Positions 24,441 to 32,346 of a DNA stretch of 64,000 bases are shown here, piece after piece (position 1 is the first letter of the stretch; every line of letters starts with the position of its first letter). The stretch is from Mycobacterium ostraviense (lineage in GTDB: Bacteria; Actinomycetota; Actinomycetes; Mycobacteriales; Mycobacteriaceae): positions 3,701,414-3,765,413 of the forward strand of contig NZ_NKRE01000001.1 of the NCBI RefSeq assembly GCF_002705925.1, read 5' to 3'. The translations under genes and the position numbers were made by a program. Under the pieces are notes generated by a model. The model did no database searches, was not told the origin of the DNA, and saw only the letters and a list, made by a program, of their open reading frames with translations.

Positions 24441-26843
24441 TCATGACGCCGGTTGGCGCCGATGGGTACTACTATCCGGTCCCTCCTGGGCGTCCTCACC
24501 CGCCGGCGGACGAAGTTCGACGTAGCGGCGGGCGAACTCGTCCCCGGGAACCGGCCATTGCTCGCCGTCACTGCCGCGTACCACCCAGTCTCCGTCCGCG
24601 GCGGTCGTCGGCCCTTCCAAGGTGTTGATCGTCTCGCCCGCGTGGGCGGGCCGACCCTGCACCTGCCCCTTCCTGCGCCATTGTCCGTTGCCGACGTCCT
24701 CGTAGGTGGCCCGGAAGATGTCGTCGCGCACCGACCAGGTCTTTCCGTCGGCGTCGACGGCCCAGTCTCCCGCGGCCGCGCGCATGGTCTGTCCAGAATC
24801 CGACTTCCAGGTCCACGGGCTGGTTCGCTGCTCAGCGGTGACCGTCCCGACACGAGTGAAAGATCGCCACAGCGGGCGTGACCGGTAGCCCAGCTGGCGC
24901 AGACTCCACAGCGTGGCCGCCAGGCTGCGCACCGCAGCGTTGAGCAGATCGGGATTGCTTTCCACCTCCGACCAGTCGACGAGCTTGTCGTGGATCCGTC
25001 GGGAATCGTCGCGGGGGGTTCCGTACTTCCAGCCGTTGCGACGGTAGTAGCGACACCAGTCCTCGTGTTCGGCCTTGGCCATGCCCAGCGCCGAGTAGCG
25101 GTCGAAGCCCATCAGGGCAAGCTGTTCCAGCGGCGGCAGATCGGCCATGTCCCGGCCGGACAGCTGGGCCGGCGGGCAGCCCCAGGTGTTCCAGGTGTGT
25201 CCGGCGATCCGTTCGACCATCCACAGCGCATTGCGCACCTGGCGCCGGTTGGACCCGCGGTAGAACTCGTCGAGCTGGGCCCACGGCATCACCGCCGGGG
25301 ATCTCGGCGCGTTCGGGTCGATGGTGGCGACATAGCGCTCGTGGATCAGCCTCGCCGCGCGTTCCCAGGCGTCCTGTACCTGACCCTGGCGGGTGTCCAG
25401 CGCCAGGCTGTAGGTCTGCAGCAGGCCGACGATCTGCGACGATTCGTCGGTGCCCCGGGCGTTGGGGTCCCAGGCGTAGACGGGCATCGCCGGCAGACGC
25501 GCGCCCAGCCTGGTTCCGGTGGCCGCGGAATGGGTGTCGACCAGAATCACTGCGCACGTTGCCGGGTCGGCGTCACCGATCAGACGCAGCAGAGTCGGTA
25601 CCGTCGGCGCCTCCGGCACCGCGTCGATCGTCGGCCCCTCGGACAAAAAGCCGGCCTGCTGGCGGTAGAACTGGTGATCCTTGAGGTAGTCCTCGGCGTC
25701 TCGTTCCACCAGCGTGAGCGCCGGCAGGGGCGGCACCCCGGGCGGGGTGTAGAAGTCCCGTTCGAGGGCTCGCCGGGTCAGGTCGGCGCACAGTGCCAAC
25801 GTCAATTGTGAAGTGCCGCAAATAAATACGCGTTGTATGTTGGGCGTTGCGATGATGCCGTCGAGGAGTCGGCCGGCGGTCACCTCGTTGCGGCCCACCA
25901 CGTCGGCCGCCCATCTGGTGTCGGATCCGCCGAACTGCTGGGCCCGCCAAGCCTCGGCCAGCCACGGGTCGTCGATGCGAACGATGAGCGGCAACCGCTG
26001 CTTGTCGCCGATCTCGGCGAGCCGACGACCGATCAGGTCCAGCCACATCAGGTTGGTAGCCGGATCGGGCGACATCAGATAAAGCCGGCCGAGATGGCGC
26101 CACAGGCGCAGCGACACCAGGGTGGACGGGGCGTTGAGGTCGACCAGCACCACCCGGGCGCCAAGCCGGCGGACCCGCTGCACCCGGTCGTCGCCGGCGT
26201 TGGTGATCACCACCAGGGTGCTGCGCCGGTCCAGCGTCCGCGCAATTGCGCTGACCATCGATTCGGTGTCGCCGTCGACACCCACGATCGCGGTGACCGA
26301 GTCGGCGAGATTGGCCCGCAGCCGGTCCACCTGGGAGCGGAAGACGCCGACGACGACGCCGCCCAAGCCGGTGAAGATCGCCGACAGCGCCGCTATGCGG
26401 GCCAGTTCCAGGCCGACGGGTGTGGGATTGGGGCAGGTGCGCCCGCTGAGCGAGGTGTCCCCGGTGCTGCCTTTGACCAGTTGGGCGGTCCACATCAGCG
26501 GAGTGAAGACAGCCGGATGGTTGGCGTCATGACAACCCCAGTACGAAGTGAGGCCCAACACGGCGCTCATCGTGATGAGCAATGCAATCACGGTGAACGA
26601 AACACCAACCAGCCGGTGGCTGCTGTTTCCCCGGAAGTTCAGCACCGAGACCGCGATCAACACCGACACCACGACCGCGATGGTCGCCATCGATCCCGGG
26701 CGGCCGAACCAGCTCAGCCATGACGGCAGCACATCGAGAATCGCTGGTTGCAGGGCTACCGCGGCGAGATACCCGATCAACAGCACCCCGAGGACCGACA
26801 CCACCCAGCGAGCCACCGGCGAGGGTGTCCTGCTACGCGCCAT
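24441..26843 (-). CDS. membrane protein with two Rossmann (RCK-like) domains and a RyR domain
   Basis: 800 aa from ATG 26843, which has AAAGGGG upstream; the earlier Met adds residues without similarity. Four hydrophobic helices lie at about 11-33, 51-70, 77-98 and 147-168, with a Cys/Pro loop between the last two that recalls an ion-channel pore. A TrkA-N/RCK-like Rossmann domain follows at 184-300 (VTAIVGVDGDTESMVSAIAR) and a second at about 338-450 (VFICGTSQLTLALCADL). Residues 515-630 are a prokaryotic RyR domain: FDRYSALGMAKAEHEDWCRY, then GWKYGTPRDD and KLVDWSE. The tail has two GDWxVxxxGxxWxVxxxxF repeats. RyR domains are predicted nucleotide-ligand sensors. It precedes the TIR gene in the same direction. 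Confidence 0.82.
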   Translation of the reverse strand: MARSRTPSPVARWVVSVLGVLLIGYLAAVALQPAILDVLPSWLSWFGRPGSMATIAVVVSVLIAVSVLNFRGNSSHRLVGVSFTVIALLITMSAVLGLTSYWGCHDANHPAVFTPLMWTAQLVKGSTGDTSLSGRTCPNPTPVGLELARIAALSAIFTGLGGVVVGVFRSQVDRLRANLADSVTAIVGVDGDTESMVSAIARTLDRRSTLVVITNAGDDRVQRVRRLGARVVLVDLNAPSTLVSLRLWRHLGRLYLMSPDPATNLMWLDLIGRRLAEIGDKQRLPLIVRIDDPWLAEAWRAQQFGGSDTRWAADVVGRNEVTAGRLLDGIIATPNIQRVFICGTSQLTLALCADLTRRALERDFYTPPGVPPLPALTLVERDAEDYLKDHQFYRQQAGFLSEGPTIDAVPEAPTVPTLLRLIGDADPATCAVILVDTHSAATGTRLGARLPAMPVYAWDPNARGTDESSQIVGLLQTYSLALDTRQGQVQDAWERAARLIHERYVATIDPNAPRSPAVMPWAQLDEFYRGSNRRQVRNALWMVERIAGHTWNTWGCPPAQLSGRDMADLPPLEQLALMGFDRYSALGMAKAEHEDWCRYYRRNGWKYGTPRDDSRRIHDKLVDWSEVESNPDLLNAAVRSLAATLWSLRQLGYRSRPLWRSFTRVGTVTAEQRTSPWTWKSDSGQTMRAAAGDWAVDADGKTWSVRDDIFRATYEDVGNGQWRRKGQVQGRPAHAGETINTLEGPTTAADGDWVVRGSDGEQWPVPGDEFARRYVELRPPAGEDAQEGPDSSTHRRQPAS

Positions 26844-26972
26844 CCGCCGGCCCCTTTCGTTCGCGAATCGGCTGCTCGGACGTCGAACAGTACACGCAGA
26901 ACCAGCGGCCGAAGGCAACAAACCGGGGCCGTTTGCCTTCGGCGGGTCAGACCGGGCTCCCGGGAATCCAGG

Positions 26973-27644
26973 TCAGCCGATGAATCTGGACAAGCGCGCA
27001 GACAGATGCGGTACCAACCCGCCGTCGGCGTCTACCCGCTCCTCGACATAGGCGAGGTCGCCGCCTTCGACGATGCCGTAGAGCCGCTTGGCCCCGCCGA
27101 CCAGTACGCCGGAGCGGCTCCGGGCCAACGCGTCGGTGACCAACTCCCAGGACGACTGGGTACGCGGGCGGCCGTAGAACAACTCGACGTAACCGGCGGA
27201 GTGCGCCAGTAGCAGCTCGATCGCTTGCGACTCGCTCGGGTCGTCGGGATCGCTGACAAATCGCCAGAAACCCGTCTCCCGTAAACCTGGTTCGAGGTAC
27301 TCGCCGGTGTCGCTGAGGCGCCAGGACCGGGCTTCCCAATTCAAATAGTCTCCACCGTCGTGGGAGACGACGACCTGCTGGCCGAAGCGGTAGTCCCCGT
27401 CGTGGGCGCGGCCCTCGCCTTCGCCGCGCCACACACCGACCAGCGGCAGCAGTGCCAGCAGTGCGTCGTGCAGGCTGGCGCCTTGGCGCAGGTTCGCGGT
27501 GTCGGCGGGTAGCGGCAAGTCATCGAAGGCGGGAATGTTGCGGGCCGCGGTCAGCTTGGCGCGTTCGGCGGCTTGAAAAATTCCAGCGACACCACGGTCG
27601 CCGGAGCCGGCGACCGGCCCGTTATGGCCGTCGTCTGAGGTCAC
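26973..27644 (-). CDS. nitrobindin-like haem-binding beta-barrel protein
   Basis: 223 aa from GTG 27644, matching Rv0813c. The nitrobindin/THAP4 C-terminal fold is indicated by the GxWxGxG motif (VGVWRGEGEG, about 70) at the first strand, a 10-strand antiparallel barrel pattern, and the C-terminal His of PHLSARLSRFIG, the haem-iron ligand. Nitrobindins bind ferric haem and react with nitric oxide and peroxynitrite, which suits a nitrosative-stress role in mycobacteria. An N-terminal extension of about 50 residues precedes the barrel. Its start codon overlaps the stop of the upstream tiny membrane protein gene, so translation is probably coupled. The RyR gene follows after 129 bp. Confidence 0.88.
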   Translation of the reverse strand: MTSDDGHNGPVAGSGDRGVAGIFQAAERAKLTAARNIPAFDDLPLPADTANLRQGASLHDALLALLPLVGVWRGEGEGRAHDGDYRFGQQVVVSHDGGDYLNWEARSWRLSDTGEYLEPGLRETGFWRFVSDPDDPSESQAIELLLAHSAGYVELFYGRPRTQSSWELVTDALARSRSGVLVGGAKRLYGIVEGGDLAYVEERVDADGGLVPHLSARLSRFIG

Positions 27645-27739
27645 GACTCGTCGGTGATCAGCCGATAGAGCGCATACAGCGCGAACCAGGAGATGACCAC
27701 CGTCGCCAGGATCAGCATGATCTCGAAGAACAGCACCAC
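27641..27739 (-). CDS. 32-residue single-span membrane protein
   Basis: A GTG-started frame (27737-27739) of 32 residues: MVLFFEIMLILATVVISWFA followed by LYALYRLITDES. It is one hydrophobic helix with a short basic/acidic C-terminus, so a small membrane protein. Its stop TGA (27641-27643) overlaps the GTG start of the nitrobindin-like gene (27642-27644), an arrangement that supports real, coupled translation. It lies 36 bp after sseC2. No characterised homolog is known to me. The role could be to anchor or regulate the neighbouring haem protein, which is inference. Confidence 0.6.
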   Translation of the reverse strand: MVLFFEIMLILATVVISWFALYALYRLITDES

Positions 27740-27775
27740 GTGGATGAGTCTATCCGGGATCAGCCTGGCAGGCGG

Positions 27776-28078
27776 TCAGGCGATCTTGACGTCGACCTCG
27801 TGAATGCCCGCGCCCGACGGTCTGACCACCGCGTCACCGTTGCCGACTTTCGACAGCGCGCGCACCGTCCAGGAGCCCGGCGCGGCGAAGAACCGGAAGT
27901 CACCGGTGGCCGACGCGACCACCTCAGCCGTGAACTCGTCGGACGAGTCCAGCAGTCGGACGAAGGCGCCGCCCACGGCTTGGCCGTCACCGTCCACGAC
28001 GCGGCCGGTGATCACTGTTTCCTTCTCCAGGTCGACACTGGCAGGCAGCGTCAGTCCTTGCTTCGGCGCAGTGCACAT
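27776..28078 (-). CDS. sseC2: DUF1416 sulfur-metabolism protein SseC
   Basis: 100 aa, the standard length. Sequence begins MCTAPKQGLTLPASVDLEKE and has the DUF1416 core TVITGRVVDGDGQAVGGAFV with DSSDEFTAEVVASATGDFRF, a small Ig-like beta-sandwich. It always accompanies the CysA-type thiosulfate sulfurtransferase in mycobacteria, and here it starts 1 bp after the cysA2 stop. The exact role is unknown; it is thought to help sulfur transfer. The N-terminal Met-Cys is conserved and might be a sulfur or metal site, which is inference. Confidence 0.93.
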   Translation of the reverse strand: MCTAPKQGLTLPASVDLEKETVITGRVVDGDGQAVGGAFVRLLDSSDEFTAEVVASATGDFRFFAAPGSWTVRALSKVGNGDAVVRPSGAGIHEVDVKIA

Positions 28079-28079
28079 A

Positions 28080-28922
28080 TCAGTTTCCCAACTCGATCGG
28101 GGCACCCACCAGGGAGCCGTATTCCGTCCAACTGCCGTCGTAGTTCTTGACGTTCTTGTGCCCGAGCAGTTCGTGCAAGACAAACCAGGTATGCGAGGAC
28201 CGCTCCCCGATTCGGCAGTACGCGATCGTTTCTTTCGCGCCGTCCAGGCCGGCATCGGCGTACAACTGGGCCAGCTGCTCGTCGGACTTGAAGGTGCCAT
28301 CCTCGTTGGCGGCCTTGCTCCACGGCACGTTGATCGCCCCGGGAATATGGCCGGGCCGCTGGCTCTGTTCCTGCGGCAAATGCGCTGGCGCCAGGATCTT
28401 CCCGGAGAATTCGTCGGGGGATCGCACGTCGACCAGGTTCTTGACGCCGATGGCCGCGATCACCTCGTCGCGGAATGCGCGGATCGCGTTGTCCGGCGGG
28501 GCCGCGCTGTAGGAGGTCGCGGGCCTGGCGACCGCGTCGGTGGACAGCGGCCGGCCGTCGAGTTCCCACTTCTTGCGGCCGCCGTCGAGGAGCTTGACCT
28601 TCTCGTGGCCGTACAGCTTGAAATACCAGTAGGCGTAGGCGGCGAACCAGTTGTTGTTGCCGCCGTAGAGGATCACGGTGTCGTCGTTGGCAATGCCGCG
28701 GTCGCTGAGCAATTTCGAGAATTGCTGGGCGTCGACGAAGTCGCGCTTGACGGGGTCCTGCAGATCGGTGCGCCAGTCCAGCTTGATTGCGCCGGGGATG
28801 TGGCCGTCGTCGTATGCGCTGGTGTCCTCATCGACTTCGACAAAGACGACGTTGGCCGCTTCCGGATTGCTGAGATTGCTCTCAGCCCAGGCGGCAGAGA
28901 CCAGGACGTCGGAGCGTGCCAT
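28080..28922 (-). CDS. cysA2: thiosulfate sulfurtransferase (rhodanese) CysA2
   Basis: 280 aa (about 277 in M. tuberculosis) with two tandem rhodanese domains. The inactive N-terminal domain has DDGHIPGAIKLDWRTDLQD, and the catalytic domain has NLVDVRSPDEFSGKI and the active-site loop CRIGERSS, whose Cys carries the persulfide. It transfers sulfane sulfur from thiosulfate to acceptors. ATG 28922 follows a GAAAGGATCC ribosome site. It lies between the DUF4395 gene and sseC2 in one transcript headed by a poly-Cys leader, so it is likely under cysteine control. Confidence 0.95.
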   Translation of the reverse strand: MARSDVLVSAAWAESNLSNPEAANVVFVEVDEDTSAYDDGHIPGAIKLDWRTDLQDPVKRDFVDAQQFSKLLSDRGIANDDTVILYGGNNNWFAAYAYWYFKLYGHEKVKLLDGGRKKWELDGRPLSTDAVARPATSYSAAPPDNAIRAFRDEVIAAIGVKNLVDVRSPDEFSGKILAPAHLPQEQSQRPGHIPGAINVPWSKAANEDGTFKSDEQLAQLYADAGLDGAKETIAYCRIGERSSHTWFVLHELLGHKNVKNYDGSWTEYGSLVGAPIELGN

Positions 28923-28961
28923 GGTGGGGATCCTTTCGATTTGCGTCAGATATACAAGCAG

Positions 28962-29429
28962 TTAGGCGGGAAGGGCACGGCGCCGCAGGCGGGCAAGCGG
29001 CGGGTAAAGCTGGCAGCCCAGACAGATGCCGTAGGCCGCGTTCAGGAAGGCGGCCCCCAGTGCGAACGACGTCGCAACGACGCCCACCACGACAGGGCCC
29101 ACAGCGAAGCCGGTGATGCCGCAGATCGTGAACACAAATCCGACCAGTTGGGCAAACTTCAGCGGTGGCACCGGTTCTCGTTCTCGCACCGGTCCCAGGC
29201 GGGGCGACACAAACGTCGAGAACAGCTGCCCATAGGGATGCCGGCGAGGCCCGAATGCGGCTCCGACAGCGAACACGACGGCCTGGATGCTCAAGGCGAC
29301 TGCGGCAGCTGCCGGGTTGACGGCGGAGATGATCAGGACGAGCCCCAGCACCCCCGTCGTCAGCCACGCGCCGAATCGCGGCCCGCGGACGTCCACACCC
29401 ACTTGGGCGGGGATGGTATTACTCGACAC
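28962..29429 (-). CDS. DUF4395 membrane protein
   Basis: 155 aa from GTG 29429, with AGGAG six bases upstream. Four hydrophobic helices are visible: FGAWLTTGVLGLVLIISAVN, VALSIQAVVFAVGAAFG, FAQLVGFVFTICGITGFAV and VVGVVATSFALGAAFLNAAY, followed by a conserved CLGCQLYP pair of cysteines. DUF4395 proteins commonly accompany thioredoxin-like and rhodanese proteins; the CxxC suggests redox or sulfur handling at the membrane. It precedes cysA2 by 39 bp. H37Rv has a thioredoxin-like gene (thiX) in this place as I recall, so this membrane partner may substitute for it. Confidence 0.8.
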   Translation of the reverse strand: MSSNTIPAQVGVDVRGPRFGAWLTTGVLGLVLIISAVNPAAAAVALSIQAVVFAVGAAFGPRRHPYGQLFSTFVSPRLGPVREREPVPPLKFAQLVGFVFTICGITGFAVGPVVVGVVATSFALGAAFLNAAYGICLGCQLYPPLARLRRRALPA

Positions 29430-29527
29430 GAATTACTCCTAGATACGCCGATCGCACGGAAAAGTGGGAGATACGCCGCGGTGGGTCTCCGAGGCTGCTC
29501 CGAGCGCTGCGCGGACGACGCGGCTAC

Positions 29528-29623
29528 TCAGCAGCTACAGCAACAGCAACAACAACAGCCCGTGATGCGGCACAGATCAACTGCGCGTCGCTTGGTGAGC
29601 TTGAGCTCGAGGCGGGCTGACAC
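29528..29623 (-). CDS. poly-cysteine leader peptide (attenuator ORF)
   Basis: 31 codons from GTG 29623, ending with a run of seven Cys, then Ser and Cys: ITGCCCCCCCSC. Upstream residues LELKLTKRRAVDLCR match the conserved mycobacterial short ORFs I remember. Leaderless short ORFs with poly-Cys tails are described in mycobacteria as cysteine-responsive attenuators: ribosome stalling on Cys codons when cysteine is scarce opens expression of the downstream sulfur operon. The next genes are exactly DUF4395, cysA2 and sseC2. An in-frame ATG at 29734 would lengthen it to 68 residues, but the homology starts at the GTG. Confidence 0.85.
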   Translation of the reverse strand: MSARLELKLTKRRAVDLCRITGCCCCCCCSC

Positions 29624-29730
29624 GTCGGTCAGCTTACCCAATGACGCAGTGATCAAGCCAACAGTGTCGTCGGGCGATCTGCGGAGCAGGGGCGCCGGCG
29701 TTGGGCTGCCGTGGGGCGTCGATCCGGTGA

Positions 29731-30531
29731 TCATGACTGCCTGAATCCGGTGAGCGCAACGGTCACGTCGTAGATGATGCCTTCGATGATGACGTCCGAC
29801 CCGCGTGCGCCCACGGTGTTCGGCGCGACCCCGAACGGCAGCTTCTGGTTGGGCAGCCTGCTACTGAAGGCGTGCAGTACCGCCTCCCGCTTGTCGTCCG
29901 GAACGGTCTGGTCCGCGGTGTCGGGGCCGGTCACCACCCGTGTCGGCGTGATCACCAAGGTCTCCTGGCTGTGGGGATCGATGGACAGATCCACCGCGAC
30001 GCTGACCCGACGATCGAAGTCGGCTGACTTCGGTGTTCCGCTGAAAACGAGCCCACGACTGCCCGATATGCCCGATTCGGTGGTGCCGCCGGTGGCGTCA
30101 TTGCTCTCCTGGGGAGGCGCCTGCACCATCAGATCGGCCATTCCCAGGTAGCGGCCCAGGTGCATGGAGTCGATGATGATGCGGCTTTCCAGCTCGTGCA
30201 CTGACAACCTCGCGTCGGGCTGTATCAGCCAGGATGCGTGAGACAGATCGATGGAGTGCATGGTGGCTTCGAGCGTGGCGGTGCCCACCGTCGAGTGCTC
30301 GATGGCGTACGCCTTGATCTCCAGCTCGCCGTAGCGATCTCGCATCGCTTGTGGGATGAACGGAAAGCCGAGGATGGCGACGAAGGGATCAGAGCTCAGG
30401 TTGGCTGCTTTGCGCACGCTGGTCGAGAGCCGATATTCGGCGTAAATGCTGGCGCCGAAGTCGACACCGACAGCGCCGAGGACGACGACGGCCACGGCGG
30501 CGACACCGATTAGCACCTTGCGCATCCGCAT
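29731..30531 (-). CDS. lmeA: phospholipid-binding protein LmeA (DUF2993)
   Basis: 266 aa from ATG 30531; GTG 30592-30594 is an upstream alternative. It has an N-terminal signal anchor (RMRKVLIGVAAVAVVVLGAV) followed by the DUF2993 body (DPFVAILGFPFIPQAMRDRY, IIIDSMHLGRYLGMADLMV, GVAPNTVGARGSDVIIEG). LmeA in M. tuberculosis (Rv0817c) and M. smegmatis is a cell-envelope phosphoinositide-binding protein needed for lipomannan mannan elongation. It lies upstream of the poly-Cys leader on the same strand but the leader has its own start region, so it is probably a separate unit. Confidence 0.85.
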   Translation of the reverse strand: MRMRKVLIGVAAVAVVVLGAVGVDFGASIYAEYRLSTSVRKAANLSSDPFVAILGFPFIPQAMRDRYGELEIKAYAIEHSTVGTATLEATMHSIDLSHASWLIQPDARLSVHELESRIIIDSMHLGRYLGMADLMVQAPPQESNDATGGTTESGISGSRGLVFSGTPKSADFDRRVSVAVDLSIDPHSQETLVITPTRVVTGPDTADQTVPDDKREAVLHAFSSRLPNQKLPFGVAPNTVGARGSDVIIEGIIYDVTVALTGFRQS

Positions 30532-31581
30532 ATTGTGGCCTATCGCCCCGGCGCTATCCGATTGTCTGGCCGAGCTCGGGGGCGTCGCCGTCACTGGCGT
30601 CTCATGGCCAACCGCGTCTGGAGTTGCCGATGTGGTCCATGTGGCCGCGATCTCGATATTGACCCTCTGGCGGCAGGCGCGAATCTGCGGTTGAAGCCGG
30701 TGCCGCGCCGGGGTTTCCCGGTACCGCCGACACAGCAGTCACAGCAGCCCCTGTATTTGTCGGTACCCGATGTGCCCGGCTTGGAGCGACAACCGCCGAC
30801 GCGTGCGCGGCTGCGCCAGCGCAGTCGCTAATAGCGTTGAGGGGGCTAGGGGCCCGGCGTGGGGTTGCGTCGAGTGTGTGTTGGCAGCGCCGAGTGTGCT
30901 CTGATGGCGCCGAGTGTGCGCTGGCGGGTCCGACTGTGCCGTCAGGGCGGTCTGAGCGCCAAACTCCCGCCCTACATACACAGTCAAAGCCGCCACTGCA
31001 CACTCAATACGGCGGCATGACAGCCGATTCGGTGAGCACGTGCGACATCCCCCGAACGTCTGCCATCACAAGCGGTTTAGCAAAGGTGCGGTATCGGCGT
31101 GCCGTAAACAGGGCCAAGGACATCGTTGATCAGCAGCATTCGTGGCCACCCGAATTTTCGAATCAGCTGGGCACAACGGGTATCTCCTCCCCGGCTGGGG
31201 CAGAAGGGGCGAATGTGACATGACTCCCCGTCCGGGGGCAATTTCGCAGGCCTCGTCACCGGGTTGGGGTCGGATTTGCCCGGCTCCTCGGCAGGCAGAG
31301 CCTGCCTCGTCACCGGGTTGGGGTCGGATTTGCCCGGCTCCTCGGCGGGCAGAGCCTGCCTCGTCACCGGGTTGGGGTCGGATTTGCCCGGCTCCTCGGC
31401 AGGCAGAGCCTGCCTCGTCACCGGGTTGGGGTCGGATTTGCCCGGCTCCTCGGCAGGCAGAGCCTGCCTCGTCACCGGGCCAAAGACCAGGTGGCAGGTT
31501 ATCGTTAGACGATCTGGCCGCTAAAGTTCACCGGTTGAGCTGAATCAGGGAGATGCCTTCCCCCGACGCTGGAGGGGATCG
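30532..31581. other. long intergenic region between lmeA and glnR
   Basis: About 1050 bp without a supported gene. 30850-30990 has degenerate GCCGAGTGTG-type short repeats on both strands. 31251-31479 is a 54-bp tandem repeat. The last 100 bp should hold the glnR promoter; TTG 31582 is preceded by GGAGGGGATC. The minus-strand frame across the repeats merely translates the repeat. Confidence 0.6.
31251..31479. repeat. 54-bp tandem repeat, four copies plus a partial
   Basis: Units start at 31251, 31305, 31359 and 31413, each 54 bp and nearly identical; a fifth partial begins at 31467 and ends after CCTCGTCACCGGG. One unit differs by an A-to-G change at GGCGGGC. Each unit contains the inverted repeat GGCAGGC-AGA-GCCTGCC. 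Length and head-to-tail order resemble mycobacterial MIRU/VNTR loci. No spacers, so it is not a CRISPR. Confidence 0.95.
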
Positions 31582-32346
31582 TTGGAATTACTACTACTGA
31601 CCTCGGAGCTGTATACCGACCCAGTCCTGCCGTCGCTGTCGCTGCTTCCGCATAACGTGCGGACGGCCCCGCCGGAGGCTTCGTCGCTATTGGAGGCCGG
31701 TAACGCGGATGCGGTGCTTGTCGACGCGCGCAACGACCTGTCGGCCGCGCGCGGTCTGTGCCGTCTGCTGAGCACCGCGGGCCGGTCCGCGCCGGTATTG
31801 GCCGTGGTGACCGAGGGCGGGCTGGTGGCAGTCAGCGCTGACTGGGGGCTGGACGAGATCCTGCTTCCCAGTACCGGGCCGGCCGAGATCGACGCCCGAC
31901 TGCGCCTGGTGGTTGGCCGGCGAGGCGGTCTATCCGACCAGGAAGGCGTCGGCAAGGTCAGCCTGGGGGAGTTGGTGATCGACGAAGGCACCTACACGGC
32001 GCGACTGCGCGGCCGACCGCTCGACCTTACCTACAAGGAATTCGAACTACTGAAATACCTCGCCCAACATGCCGGACGGGTCTTCACGCGGGCGCAGCTA
32101 CTCCACGAGGTATGGGGATACGACTTCTTCGGCGGCACCCGCACGGTCGATGTGCACGTTCGGCGATTGCGCGCCAAACTTGGCCCCGAACACGAAGCCT
32201 TGATCGGCACCGTCCGCAACGTTGGTTACAAGGCGGTGCGGCCTGCGCGGGGCCGGACCGCAGTCGCCGAGCCCGACGACGAAGGACCGGGGTCCGATTC
32301 CGCAGATTTCCAGGACCCGCTGGTCGACCCGCTGCGCAGTCAGTGA
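31582..32346 (+). CDS. glnR: OmpR-type nitrogen regulator GlnR
   Basis: 254 aa from TTG 31582 with ribosome site GGAGGGG. N-terminal atypical receiver domain (about 1-115; VLVDARNDLSAARGLC keeps the phospho-acceptor-like Asp) and a C-terminal winged-helix domain (ELLKYLAQHAGRVFTRAQLL, then EVWGYDFFGGTRTVDVHVRR). GlnR is the global nitrogen regulator of actinomycetes, an orphan OmpR-family protein without its own kinase; it controls glnA, amtB and nitrite genes. The stop overlaps the mshD start (GTGA), as in other mycobacteria. A Pro/Asp-rich tail of about 35 residues follows the DNA-binding domain. Confidence 0.93.
   Translation: MELLLLTSELYTDPVLPSLSLLPHNVRTAPPEASSLLEAGNADAVLVDARNDLSAARGLCRLLSTAGRSAPVLAVVTEGGLVAVSADWGLDEILLPSTGPAEIDARLRLVVGRRGGLSDQEGVGKVSLGELVIDEGTYTARLRGRPLDLTYKEFELLKYLAQHAGRVFTRAQLLHEVWGYDFFGGTRTVDVHVRRLRAKLGPEHEALIGTVRNVGYKAVRPARGRTAVAEPDDEGPGSDSADFQDPLVDPLRSQ

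Noticed and set aside
31077..31475. Minus-strand frame with an 18-residue peptide repeated four times.
   Set aside because: It is only the translation of a 54-bp repeat, whose length is a multiple of three; there is no start context or domain.
31251..31479. Possible CRISPR array.
   Set aside because: Units are contiguous 54-mers without variable spacers and no cas genes are near.
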